Source: Gemmatimonadota bacterium (GTDB lineage: Bacteria; Gemmatimonadota; Gemmatimonadetes; Gemmatimonadales; GWC2-71-9). From it: DNA of 33,493 nucleotides. Below are positions 1-8,057 of the stretch, piece by piece. The position numbers and the translations under genes were made by a program. How positions within the stretch are numbered: the first letter of the stretch is position 1; each line of letters starts with the position of its first letter. The DNA lies in the NCBI GenBank assembly GCA_016199245.1, contig JACQHC010000083.1, positions 1 through 33,493 of the forward strand, written 5' to 3'. Under the pieces are notes generated by a model, which was not told where the DNA came from, ran no database searches, and worked only from the letters and a program-made list of their open reading frames with translations.

Positions 1-2
1 AT

Positions 3-809
3 CTGGACCCGGGCACCGGGCCGCACAACCTCGTCGTGGACGACGCGGGGATCGTGTGGTACTCAGGAAACCTGGCCCGGCACATCGGCCGGCTCGACCC
101 CGCGACCGGGAAGATCGCCAAGTACCCCATGCCCGATTCGGCGGCGCGCGATCCGCACACGCTGCTGCTCGACAGAGACCACGCCCGCAACGGACTGATC
201 TGGTTCACCGTCCAGGGTGGGAACTTCGTGGGGCGGTTCGAGACAAAGACCGGAACGGTCACGCTGCTCAAGAACCCCACGCCGAATGCCCGCCCCTACG
301 GCATCGTGCAGGGAACCGACGGGGCGCTGTATTACGATGAGTTCAACAGCAACAAGATCGGCCGGATTGACCCAGTCACGATGACCATCAAGGAGTACGC
401 GCTGCCCGCCGAGGACGCCCGGCCGCGTCGCATCGCGGTAACCGATGACGGGATGATCTGGTACGGCGACTACCGCCGTGGATACCTGGGCCGCCTGGAC
501 CCCAAGACCGGAACGATCGAAGAATGGCCCGCGCCGTCGGGAACGCAGTCCCGGCCCTACGCTATCGCGTCAAACGGCGAAACGGTGTGGATGTTCGAAA
601 CCGGCGTGCAGCCGAATAAGCTGGTGGGCTTCCATCCAGTCCTCAAGCAGTGGTTCAGCGTGAACGACGTTCCCAGCGGCGGACGGACGGTGCGGCACCA
701 TTACTACGACGCGCGCAACCGGACGCTGTGGTTTGGTGCGGATACCGGAACAATCGGGCGGGCGGTACTGCCACCCGCGCCGTCGGGGCAGAGAGTGTCA
801 GCTCGGTAA
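3..809 (+). CDS. Virginiamycin B lyase-like / streptogramin-lyase-type beta-propeller protein, 5'-truncated by the window edge
   Basis: The frame is open through the window start (LDPGTGPHNLVVDDAGIVWYSGN...). Repeated blades of the type 'IGRLDPxTGxIxxYxxP ... GxIWYxDY' are typical of Vgb-family propellers. Stop at 807-809. Confidence 0.85.
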   Translation: MDPGTGPHNLVVDDAGIVWYSGNLARHIGRLDPATGKIAKYPMPDSAARDPHTLLLDRDHARNGLIWFTVQGGNFVGRFETKTGTVTLLKNPTPNARPYGIVQGTDGALYYDEFNSNKIGRIDPVTMTIKEYALPAEDARPRRIAVTDDGMIWYGDYRRGYLGRLDPKTGTIEEWPAPSGTQSRPYAIASNGETVWMFETGVQPNKLVGFHPVLKQWFSVNDVPSGGRTVRHHYYDARNRTLWFGADTGTIGRAVLPPAPSGQRVSAR

Positions 810-810
810 G

Positions 811-900
811 ACACGGGCGATGACGGGCGATCGCAGGCGATGCCAGGCGAACTCGGCTGCCGACATCGCCTGTCATCGTCCGACGTCGCCTGTCATCGCC
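811..900. repeat. Inverted cluster of 10-bp units (four direct units, a spacer, four inverted units) between convergent genes; potential long hairpin or bidirectional terminator
   Basis: ACACGGGCGA TGACGGGCGA TCGCAGGCGA TGCCAGGCGA / ACTCGGCTGC / CGACATCGCC TGTCATCGTC CGACGTCGCC TGTCATCGCC, read directly from the sequence. Confidence 0.85.
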
Positions 901-914
901 TATTGCCCTCAGTC

Positions 915-1472
915 TCACTTTGCCCGCTCGAGATACGCGCCGCTCCTCGGGTCCACGCGGATCTTGTCTCCCTCTCCCAGGAACTCCGGAACCTGCACGG
1001 TCACGCCGTTGTTGAGCTTGGCCGGCTTGGTCGAAGCGGTCTTCGTGGCACCCTTCATGACCGGCGATGTCTCCACGATCCGGTACTCACCCACGGCCGG
1101 GAGCTGCACGCCGATCGCTCGTCCCGCCAGCATCTCGACCTGGAAGTGCATCTCCGGCTCCAGCCATTGCCCCGCGTCACCCACTGCCTCCGCGTCCAAC
1201 ACGTACTGCTCGTAGCTCTGCGTGTCCATGACGTGGACCCCCGCCTCTTCGCGGTACAGCACCTGGCATTCGTGGAGGTCCAGGCGGGCTTCCTCGACGA
1301 AGTCCGTGGCGCTGACGCGCTGATCGAACGTGTTGCCAGTCATCAGGTTACGCAGCCGAAGCTGCACGAACGCCCGCAGGTTGCCCGGCGTCCGGTGTTG
1401 GAAGTCCATCACACGGCACGGCTGTCCATCGATCACCACGATGTGGCCACGCCGAATATCGTTCGCTTTCAT
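915..1472 (-). CDS. efp: Elongation factor P family protein (variant tip loop TPGNLRAF)
   Basis: MKANDIRRGHIVVIDGQPCRVMDFQHRTPGNLRAFVQLRLRNLMTGNTFDQRV... through ...KVD(T/P)RSGxYLxR-type C-terminus. Start taken at internal ATG 1472; the upstream ORF extension is not EF-P-like. Confidence 0.93.
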   Translation of the reverse strand: MKANDIRRGHIVVIDGQPCRVMDFQHRTPGNLRAFVQLRLRNLMTGNTFDQRVSATDFVEEARLDLHECQVLYREEAGVHVMDTQSYEQYVLDAEAVGDAGQWLEPEMHFQVEMLAGRAIGVQLPAVGEYRIVETSPVMKGATKTASTKPAKLNNGVTVQVPEFLGEGDKIRVDPRSGAYLERAK

Positions 1473-1654
1473 GTCCTCGAAACCTCTGTTGACCTCGCGG
1501 GTGCATCCCGTGCCGGCGGCAGGGGGGAGAATTATAGACGCCCGGCCGGCACTCTCAAAACGGCCCCGTGAACATCCCCTCCCTTGCGGACCCCTCCCAA
1601 CCAAGAGCAGTATACCGGCAGCCGCCCTGCGAGGGCCCCGCAAGCGGAGGTGCT

Positions 1655-2134
1655 ATGACACAGCCCCGTACAAACCAGGGTTCGCTGAACGCCGCGGCCG
1701 GCGCTGAACGGCGTTGCGGCCGGGATCGCCGCCATGAACAACGACGCGGCACGTACGGCTCCGTCAGCATCGAACGCCGTAGCGGGGAGGAGCGACGCTA
1801 CTGGGAGGAGCGTCGAGCGGGCGTGCGCCGGCGAGCGATTGAGCAGCAGGCTGCTCGCGTCGCGGGTTCTGGGGCACCGCCGCGCTCGAACGACCGCGAA
1901 CGCGCGCGGGCTAAACGGTTGCTGGAGGAGTTCGTGGCGATGACGGGCCCGGCAGATCAGCGGTTGCCAAGACTGGTCCGACGGCATTGGCCATCCTACC
2001 CGCTTGGCGCCCGTGCTTTGCTGGTGGCGAGCCTGTCGCCGATACTCGAGCCGGCCGCGCAGGGCCGCGCCCTCACCGACGGGTTGCGGCAGGCAGTGGA
2101 GAACGCCGTGATCGACTGGGCGGCCCGCCTCTAA
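1655..2134 (+). CDS. Hypothetical protein with repeated Arg-rich RRxGxERR motifs
   Basis: Part of ORF 1568-2134; likely start at MTQPRTN. Contains ERRCGRDRR, ERRSGEERR and ERRAGVRRR. The downstream region (RLLEEFVAMTG...) looks like a normal folded protein. Confidence 0.55.
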   Translation: MTQPRTNQGSLNAAAGAERRCGRDRRHEQRRGTYGSVSIERRSGEERRYWEERRAGVRRRAIEQQAARVAGSGAPPRSNDRERARAKRLLEEFVAMTGPADQRLPRLVRRHWPSYPLGARALLVASLSPILEPAAQGRALTDGLRQAVENAVIDWAARL

Positions 2135-2135
2135 C

Positions 2136-2239
2136 GCTGGCCGCCCGGATTCGCCAGTCGGCCGAAGATCCTCTGCACAAGTCGCGCGACTTGCGCAGAG
2201 CCCTCCTGTCTGCTGGCCGCCCGCCTTCGCCTATCGGCT
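2136..2239. repeat. Composite intergenic element: two ~28-bp direct repeats (2136-2163, 2212-2239) flanking a 30-bp near-perfect palindrome (2171-2200)
   Basis: GCTGGCCGCCCGgaTTCGCCagTCGGCc versus GCTGGCCGCCCGccTTCGCCtaTCGGCt. Palindrome CTCTGC-a-CAAGTCGC|GCGACTTG-c-GCAGAG. Confidence 0.75.
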
Positions 2240-2501
2240 AGCCGCTTCGATGAATGGGCGCCCCTGCCGAGGCGCAGGTGGCGCTCGGTGGGTCCCCGGA
2301 ATCTGCGCGCGCCTGGGTCGGATTGGAGGCCCAGAGACCGATCCCGCCACCTGCCGCCACGGCAACCCCGACCGCCAGCGCCACGCTTGTCCCGCGCGGC
2401 TGCGACCGGGCCAGAGAGTGGGCCACCTGCCGCCAGCGGAGGCCGGGCACTGCATCTATGAGAACCGTCGGCTTGAGCGCCGGATGATTGTCGTTCCGCA
2501 T
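2238..2501 (-). CDS. Small hypothetical protein with one predicted transmembrane segment
   Basis: Within ORF 2238-2678. MRNDNHPALKPTVLIDAVPGLRWRQVAHSLARSQPRGTSVALAVGVAVAAGGGIGLW..., with GAGG 8 nt upstream of ATG on the minus strand. Its 3' end abuts the hairpin element shared with the convergent gene. Confidence 0.4.
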   Translation of the reverse strand: MRNDNHPALKPTVLIDAVPGLRWRQVAHSLARSQPRGTSVALAVGVAVAAGGGIGLWASNPTQARADSGDPPSATCASAGAPIHRSG

Positions 2502-2641
2502 AACTGTCGCCTCAACGTTGCCATTCACATCCCTTTTGATGCTCCAGGCAGCCAAAGCGTTGCGCGGAACACGGAGTCTTCCCACCTTGGTGTGCTGATC
2601 CCGGGCCGGCGCGCCGCCGGACGGGCACCAGCGGAGCGAGC

Positions 2642-4381
2642 ATGGAACCCAGAAACACGCCAGGGCCATCGCGGCCAACCGTTACCCGGTTCCCCCAGTA
2701 CCAGAATCAACCGTGGACGGACGAGCCCACCGTTCAGCCGGCGGCCGCCCAGGCGCGGCACAGCGGCGCCACGGCGGGAGCGGACAAATACCCCCCTGAC
2801 GTCGTGTTCATTGTGGGCGCAGACGGGCAGATCCTCTTCGTCAATCGCGCCATGGGCGGCGTGAATCCAGACGAGGTGATCGGCTCGAGCGTGTTCGACT
2901 GGGTGTTCCCCGAGCAGCACGCCCTGGTGCGGGAACGGCTGCGGTTGGTCTTCGAAACGGCGGAACCGCAGGGGCACGAGCTGGCCGGGTTCTACCCGCA
3001 CAGCCCGGATTCGTGGTACGAATGCCGCCTCGCACCGAACCTGCGGGATGGCGCCGTTGTCTCCGCCACGATCGTCGCGCGCGACATCACGCACCACCGC
3101 CGGGCGGAGCGGGAGGCGGAGCGTCGCTACATCGAGCTGACCCGGATGTACGAGGAGCGCACGGCAGACCTCTCCCGGGCCAATGCGGCACTGGCCAACG
3201 CCCGCCGGGAGCGGGACTCCGGCTCCGCGCGCCAGCTGCGACTCCTCGCGTTGCTGGATGCCTCCGGTGAGGCCGTGTTCGTGTCGCACCCGGAAAGCGG
3301 GACGATCCTGGACGTGAACGAGACCGCCTGTCGCTGGCTCCAGAGAAGCCGCGAGGAGATCGTCGGCTCTCGCGCCCATGCCCTTGGCCTTGGCTTCCCC
3401 ATCCAGCTCACGGAAGATCAGGACCTCGAGTTCACGGAGACGCGGGACACGCGGCGGCCGGTGTTCGTGAATGGCGTGCACTACCGGCAAGACGGCTCGA
3501 CGTTCCCGGTTGAGGCTGCGATCGCCCGGCACGACCTGGGAGGGGGGGAGGGCTGTTTTCTGACCGTCGTCCGCGACATGAGGGACCGGCAACAAACGCA
3601 GGTGGCCCTGCGACAGCGCGAGGCCGCCTACCGTGACCTGTTCCGCCTCACGTCGGACGCGGTCTACCTCACGACGCGGGCGGGCGAGATCGTAGCGGTG
3701 AACGACGCGGCGGTGGGGCTGTTCGAGTACACGCGGGACGAACTGCTCGGCATGGACGCGCGGGCGCTGTTCTCCGACGTGCAGGACATCCGCCGGGTTC
3801 AGGCTGCCATGGCCGAAAACGACGGCGTGGCGCGGGACGTGGCCGTCGAGTTGCGTACCAAGAGTGGGACGATTGTCGCCGGGGTGCTGTCCGCCACCCG
3901 GGCCCAGGGCGCGGAGGGGAAGATCCAGGGCTATCAATTCCTGCTGCGCCGGGTGGCGAGTCACGCAGTTCACGCCGGGCCGCCCATGCCTGAGCCTGTG
4001 ACGGGACCGTTGGTACTCGTGGCGGACGCGAACGCCGACGTGCTGGCCATGGCCACGGAAGTCCTCGAGCGCGCCGGCTTCCGCGTGCTCGCGACTGACT
4101 CCAACGCCCGCGCGCTCGACCTGCTGCGCCAGCACGCCGGCGAAGTGGCTGCGCTAGTGCTCGGCGTCGAGCCGGGGGAACGCGACCTCGAGCACTCGGT
4201 TGACGAGTTCCGCCGGGTCGATCCCGACACGGCGGTGGTGGTAAGCAGCGCCGACGACCGCCTGGCCCTGGCCGACCGTCTCGCGGGCCTCGACGTCGCG
4301 GGTTATCTCGAGCACCCGCCCCACCCACTTGCGCTCGTGCAGAAAGTGCGGGATGTCCTTTCCCGCGGCTCGCCCGAGTGA
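2642..4381 (+). CDS. Multi-PAS domain protein with C-terminal degenerate response-regulator receiver domain; no histidine kinase domain
   Basis: Three PAS-like segments (PPDVVFIVGADGQILFVNRAMGG..., ASGEAVFVSHPESGTILDVNETACRWL..., TSDAVYLTTRAGEIVAVNDAAVGLF...). C-terminal PLVLVADANADVLAMATEVLERAGFRV...AVVVSSADD...YLEHPPHPLALVQKVRDVL has a CheY-like fold signature. Confidence 0.85.
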   Translation: MEPRNTPGPSRPTVTRFPQYQNQPWTDEPTVQPAAAQARHSGATAGADKYPPDVVFIVGADGQILFVNRAMGGVNPDEVIGSSVFDWVFPEQHALVRERLRLVFETAEPQGHELAGFYPHSPDSWYECRLAPNLRDGAVVSATIVARDITHHRRAEREAERRYIELTRMYEERTADLSRANAALANARRERDSGSARQLRLLALLDASGEAVFVSHPESGTILDVNETACRWLQRSREEIVGSRAHALGLGFPIQLTEDQDLEFTETRDTRRPVFVNGVHYRQDGSTFPVEAAIARHDLGGGEGCFLTVVRDMRDRQQTQVALRQREAAYRDLFRLTSDAVYLTTRAGEIVAVNDAAVGLFEYTRDELLGMDARALFSDVQDIRRVQAAMAENDGVARDVAVELRTKSGTIVAGVLSATRAQGAEGKIQGYQFLLRRVASHAVHAGPPMPEPVTGPLVLVADANADVLAMATEVLERAGFRVLATDSNARALDLLRQHAGEVAALVLGVEPGERDLEHSVDEFRRVDPDTAVVVSSADDRLALADRLAGLDVAGYLEHPPHPLALVQKVRDVLSRGSPE

Positions 4382-4478
4382 CCAGGCGGCGGGCGATGCC
4401 AGGCGACCGTTGAAGCCCTTGCCCCGCCCGCGGCCGGCGGCTATTTCACTTCCGCACCCGCCGTTCCGGAGGCGTCTG

Positions 4479-4676
4479 ATGGGCAAGGGGCAGGAGTACG
4501 TTCAGCGAGTCGCACAGGCGCTCGACGTGTTCGAGCAGGCAGTGGTACACCGTGAAAACAAGAAGCCGTTCCTCGACAGCAAGGTCGCGCTGCAACAAGG
4601 CGTGGACCGCGCTCGCACTCAGCTCATGGAAGTGGTCGCCAAGGTCGTCGCCGAAGAGAGACTCCGGGGGAAGTGA
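4479..4676 (+). CDS. Small conserved-looking hypothetical protein (65 aa)
   Basis: MGKGQEYVQRVAQALDVFEQAVVHRENKKPFLDSKVALQQGVDRARTQLMEVVAKVVAEERLRGK. GGAGG-type RBS before ATG 4479, and a strong terminator follows. Confidence 0.65.
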   Translation: MGKGQEYVQRVAQALDVFEQAVVHRENKKPFLDSKVALQQGVDRARTQLMEVVAKVVAEERLRGK

Positions 4677-4694
4677 CGAAGCGCCGGGTAAACC

Positions 4695-4726
4695 GGGCCC
4701 CGCCTCAGGGCGGGGCCCTTTTTCTT
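4695..4726 (+). terminator. Rho-independent terminator
   Basis: Perfect 10-bp stem GGGCCCCGCC-TCAG-GGCGGGGCCC followed by TTTTTCTT. Confidence 0.93.
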
Positions 4727-4865
4727 GCCTCGATGACCTACGAACTGGTTGGGGGCAACGGCGCCCCTGCCTGATCCGGACAGCGATCCTCGGCGGGACC
4801 ATGGCATTGCATCCGGCGTGAACGGCGGTGCACCTTCTCCGCGCCCAGAATTCACCGGAGCCGCC

Positions 4866-6629
4866 ATGCTGCGTTCCCAGTTCGTCGCCCCCGGTCGTTT
4901 CGTGGCCACGATGATCCTCGTGCCCGTCGCCGCCCTCCTGCTTGGCGCGACCGGCACGCAGCAACGCCCGGCCCCGCTGCGGTTCGCGGTGTCGTTCCCC
5001 GCCACCAGGAGCGCCGCGCCTCTCGACGGCCGCCTGCTCCTGTTGATCTCCGCCGACTCCAGCGCCGAGCCCAGATTCCAGATCAGCGACGCAGCCAACA
5101 CGCAGCTCGTGTTCGGCGTCGATGTGGATGGCTTGAGGCCCGGACAGGAAGCGATCGTGGACGCGGCCGCGTTGGGCCATCCGCGCAAGAGCATCGCCGA
5201 CATCCCCGCCGGCCGATATCGGGTACAGGCCCTGCTCAATCGCTACGAGACGTTCCGCCGCGCCGACGGACACACGGTGAAGCTCCCGCCGGACAAGGGT
5301 GAGGGACAGCAATGGGCCCGCAAGCCGGGGAATCTCTACTCTGTGCCGCGCGACGTAGTTCTGGACCCCGTGAAAAACGAGGTCATCCGGATCAGCATGG
5401 ATCAGGAGATTCCGCCCATCCCGGACCCGCCGGAGACGAAGTACGTCAAGCACGAGCGAATCCAGAGCAAGCTGCTGAGCGACTTCTGGGGGAGACCGAT
5501 GTACCTCGGCGCCCACGTGCTGCTGCCGGAGGGGTTCGACCAGCACCCGCAGGCCCGTTACCCGCTCGCCGTATTCCATGGCCACTTCCCGTACACCATG
5601 GGAGGCTGGCGCGAGACACCGCCGGACTCGACCGTCCCCTGCGTGTACAGCGAGCGGTTCAGCCTGGACTGCTATAACCGGATTCAAGACCGCTACGCGT
5701 ACCAGTTCTACAAGGACTGGACGAGCCCGGGATTCCCGCGGGTGCTGGCGATCGAGATCCAGCATCCCACGCCCTACTAAGACGACTCCTACGCCGTGAA
5801 CTCGGCCAACAACGGTCCCTACGGCGACGCCATCATGCGGGAGTTGATTCCTCACATCGAACGGAAGTACCGGGGTATCGGGCAGGGCTACGCCCGCTTC
5901 ACGTATGGCGGCTCGACCGGCGGCTGGGAGGCTATGGCGGTGCAGGTGTTCTATCCCGATGAGTTCAACGGAGCCTGGGTGGCCTGCCCGGACCCCATCG
6001 ACTTCCGGGCGTACACGGTGGTCAACATCTACGACGACGAGAACGCGTACTACTACGGCGGTCAGTGGAAACGGACGCCGCGTCCCGGCTTCCGCAACTG
6101 GCTCGGCCAGATCCGCGCGACGCTCGAGGAGATGAACCACCGTGAGCTGGTGCTGGCAAGCAGGGGACGGTCCGGCGACCAATGGGACATCTGGCAGGCG
6201 GTGTACTCGCCCGCGGGACCCGATGGGTATCCCAAGCCGATTTGGGACAAGCTCACGGGCAACATCGACCGCAAAGTCGCGGCGTATTGGCGGGAAAACT
6301 ATGACCTGTCCTACATCCTGCGGCGCGACTGGAAGACGCTCGGACCCAAGCTGAAGGGAAAGCTGTTCATCTACGTGGGCGACATGGACAATTACTACCT
6401 GAACAACGCCGTGTATCTCACCGAGGAATTTCTCGAGAGCACCACGGACCCCTACTATGCAGGCGACGTGGACTACGGCGACCGAGCCGAGCACTGCTGG
6501 AATGGGGATCAGTCACGGGCCAACGCATACTCCCGGCTCCGGTACCACCAGATGTTCATCCCGCGCTTCCTGGAGCAGATGCGGAAGAACCACCCGGCAA
6601 ATCCAGATACGTTGAGCTGGCGGTACTGA
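4866..6629 (+). pseudogene. Putative secreted esterase/alpha-beta hydrolase, interrupted by a single in-frame TAA at 5778-5780
   Basis: ORFs 4749-5780 and 5796-6629 are in the same frame. Sequence reads ...IEIQHPTPY*DDSYAVNSANNGPYGDAIMRELIPHIERKYRG...YGGSTGGWEAMAVQ... The N-terminal half has a signal-peptide-like hydrophobic segment; the C-terminal half has the GGSTGG nucleophile-elbow-like motif. Confidence 0.8.
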
Positions 6630-6669
6630 GGGGTGCGACGCTCCGGCCCGACCGCGCAGCTGGGCATCA

Positions 6670-6700
6670 CGGATGATGAGGGCGGACCGCGCATCATCCG
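6670..6700. terminator. Hairpin between convergent genes
   Basis: CGGATGATG ... CATCATCCG, perfect 9-bp inverted repeat. Confidence 0.5.
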
Positions 6701-6723
6701 GAGAGTTCAGGCACACAGCAGGC

Positions 6724-6758
6724 GGCGGTAAGCAGCCACGCGCTCGCTGCTTACCGCC
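6724..6758. terminator. Strong hairpin between convergent genes, likely bidirectional terminator or transcript end
   Basis: GGCGGTAAGCAG-ccacgcgctcg-CTGCTTACCGCC, perfect 12-bp stem. No strong U tract. Confidence 0.6.
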
Positions 6759-6785
6759 CACTCCCAATCACTCACCACCCGGGGC

Positions 6786-7922
6786 CTACGCCCCGTTCGC
6801 CAGCAGGAGCCTCGCCACAAAACCGGCATGATCCGACGGCCACAGTCCGGAGCCGGTCCGGTCCGCTGGATCCTCTCCCACGATGTCCATGTGGACGCCG
6901 CCGGTCACGCGCCCGCGGGGGTGGTCAAACCCGTCACGCACCAGAATGAAGTCGATGCGCTTGACGAGTCGCGACGCGGCGTTGCGCAGATCGCTGGCCT
7001 GGCAACATGAATACGCCGGATCTCGCGGGTGAGCTTGCGACCAGGTATCCACCATCCCGGCGTTGATCAACGTACCGTAGGTAGGTGAGGTGGTGCCGTC
7101 CGCGTTGGAGTTGAAGTCGCCCACGAAGATCAACGGTAGGGCCTCACCGGCGTACGCTTGCAACAGCTCGGAGGCCTGGGCCATCTGGATGGGGTAGAGA
7201 TCCGGTATGTCGGCAGGCTCCAGGTGCGTGCTGACGAAGCGGTAGGAGCGCCCGTCCACGGTGGCACGGACGGCGGCCCACCCACGTGTGGTGGTCACCG
7301 GCACGCCAGCGACCGTGAACGTGAGGTTCACCGAGAAGTTGCGCTGATCCACTTCGGCGATCCCCACGTCGCCACGGGCCAGAATCACCTCGTGATCGAC
7401 CAACCGCAGATCCTCTCCCGTGGCGCTCGGCAACTCGATGTCCCAATCTTTGGTCAGAGCAGCGACTCTGTAGTCGAGGCCGCGCGCGGCGAGCGCGGCC
7501 CGGAGGATCGCGAGATAGTCATACACGACCTCCGTGGCCGGCGTGTTCTCGCCGGTAATGACAAAGCCGGGGAACTGCCGCAGGATCGAGGAGACTTCCT
7601 GGAGGCCGATGAGATGCGGCCGCGTGGCGGCGATCTCGTCCGCCAGGGCCTCCGCACGCAGGGCGAAATCCGTGGACCGGATGACCCCGAACTGGTGCGC
7701 CACGCGGGCCAGAAGGTCGGGCACGGATTCCGCCAGCGCGATCGAGTCGATGTTCGCGCCGACGTAGACGTTGCGCGTCATGACCACCAGCCCGTTGACG
7801 TTCCCTGCGGGGGCCACCTGCTGGAGGTCCGGGCCGAACATCAGATCCGGGCTGACCGGGTCGCGGTCGATGCATCCCAACATCCCCAACGCGCTGATAA
7901 GTGCTGCCAGTGAACGGTCCAT
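6786..7922 (-). CDS. Endonuclease/exonuclease/phosphatase (EEP) family lipoprotein
   Basis: Lipobox-like LGC in MDRSLAALISALGMLGC. Motifs NVYVGANID, IGLQEVSSI, FVSTHLEP, FVGDFNSNADG, IDFILVRDG and SDHAGFVARL match the EEP superfamily. Confidence 0.9.
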   Translation of the reverse strand: MDRSLAALISALGMLGCIDRDPVSPDLMFGPDLQQVAPAGNVNGLVVMTRNVYVGANIDSIALAESVPDLLARVAHQFGVIRSTDFALRAEALADEIAATRPHLIGLQEVSSILRQFPGFVITGENTPATEVVYDYLAILRAALAARGLDYRVAALTKDWDIELPSATGEDLRLVDHEVILARGDVGIAEVDQRNFSVNLTFTVAGVPVTTTRGWAAVRATVDGRSYRFVSTHLEPADIPDLYPIQMAQASELLQAYAGEALPLIFVGDFNSNADGTTSPTYGTLINAGMVDTWSQAHPRDPAYSCCQASDLRNAASRLVKRIDFILVRDGFDHPRGRVTGGVHMDIVGEDPADRTGSGLWPSDHAGFVARLLLANGA

Positions 7923-7995
7923 GTGCCACCTCGCGAATGAAGGGTCCCAGGGGTCGGGGCACAGTATCCGCGGGCTGGCGTCAAGGGACCGTCAA

Positions 7996-8026
7996 GAAAA
8001 CGGCCGCCGGCTCCGTGCCGGCGGCC
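7996..8026 (-). terminator. Rho-independent terminator downstream of the 8058-8822 gene
   Basis: On the minus strand: GGCCGCCGGC-ACGGA-GCCGGCGGCC-GTTTTCTT. Perfect 10-bp stem and short U tract. Confidence 0.75.
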
Positions 8027-8057
8027 TCGAAGAGACCGGCTTCGAACGGGCGACCCG

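Noticed and set aside
3-809. Calling the first gene a streptogramin-resistance determinant
   Set aside because: Vgb-like propellers are widespread with other functions. The N-terminus is missing and the catalytic residues could not be verified, so only a family-level call is supported.
2525-4135. 536-aa minus-strand ORF opposite the PAS protein
   Set aside because: High-GC shadow ORF: no recognisable family, composition dominated by H/R/V/P, and the plus strand encodes clear PAS domains.
5778-5780. Interpreting the in-frame TAA as programmed recoding (selenocysteine/pyrrolysine)
   Set aside because: Those systems use TGA or TAG. TAA here is better explained by nonsense mutation or sequence error unless proteomics shows otherwise.
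4446-6494. 682-aa minus-strand ORF opposite the esterase
   Set aside because: Antisense shadow of the GC-rich esterase frame. The plus strand carries the recognisable hydrolase sequence. Its length alone is not evidence of coding.
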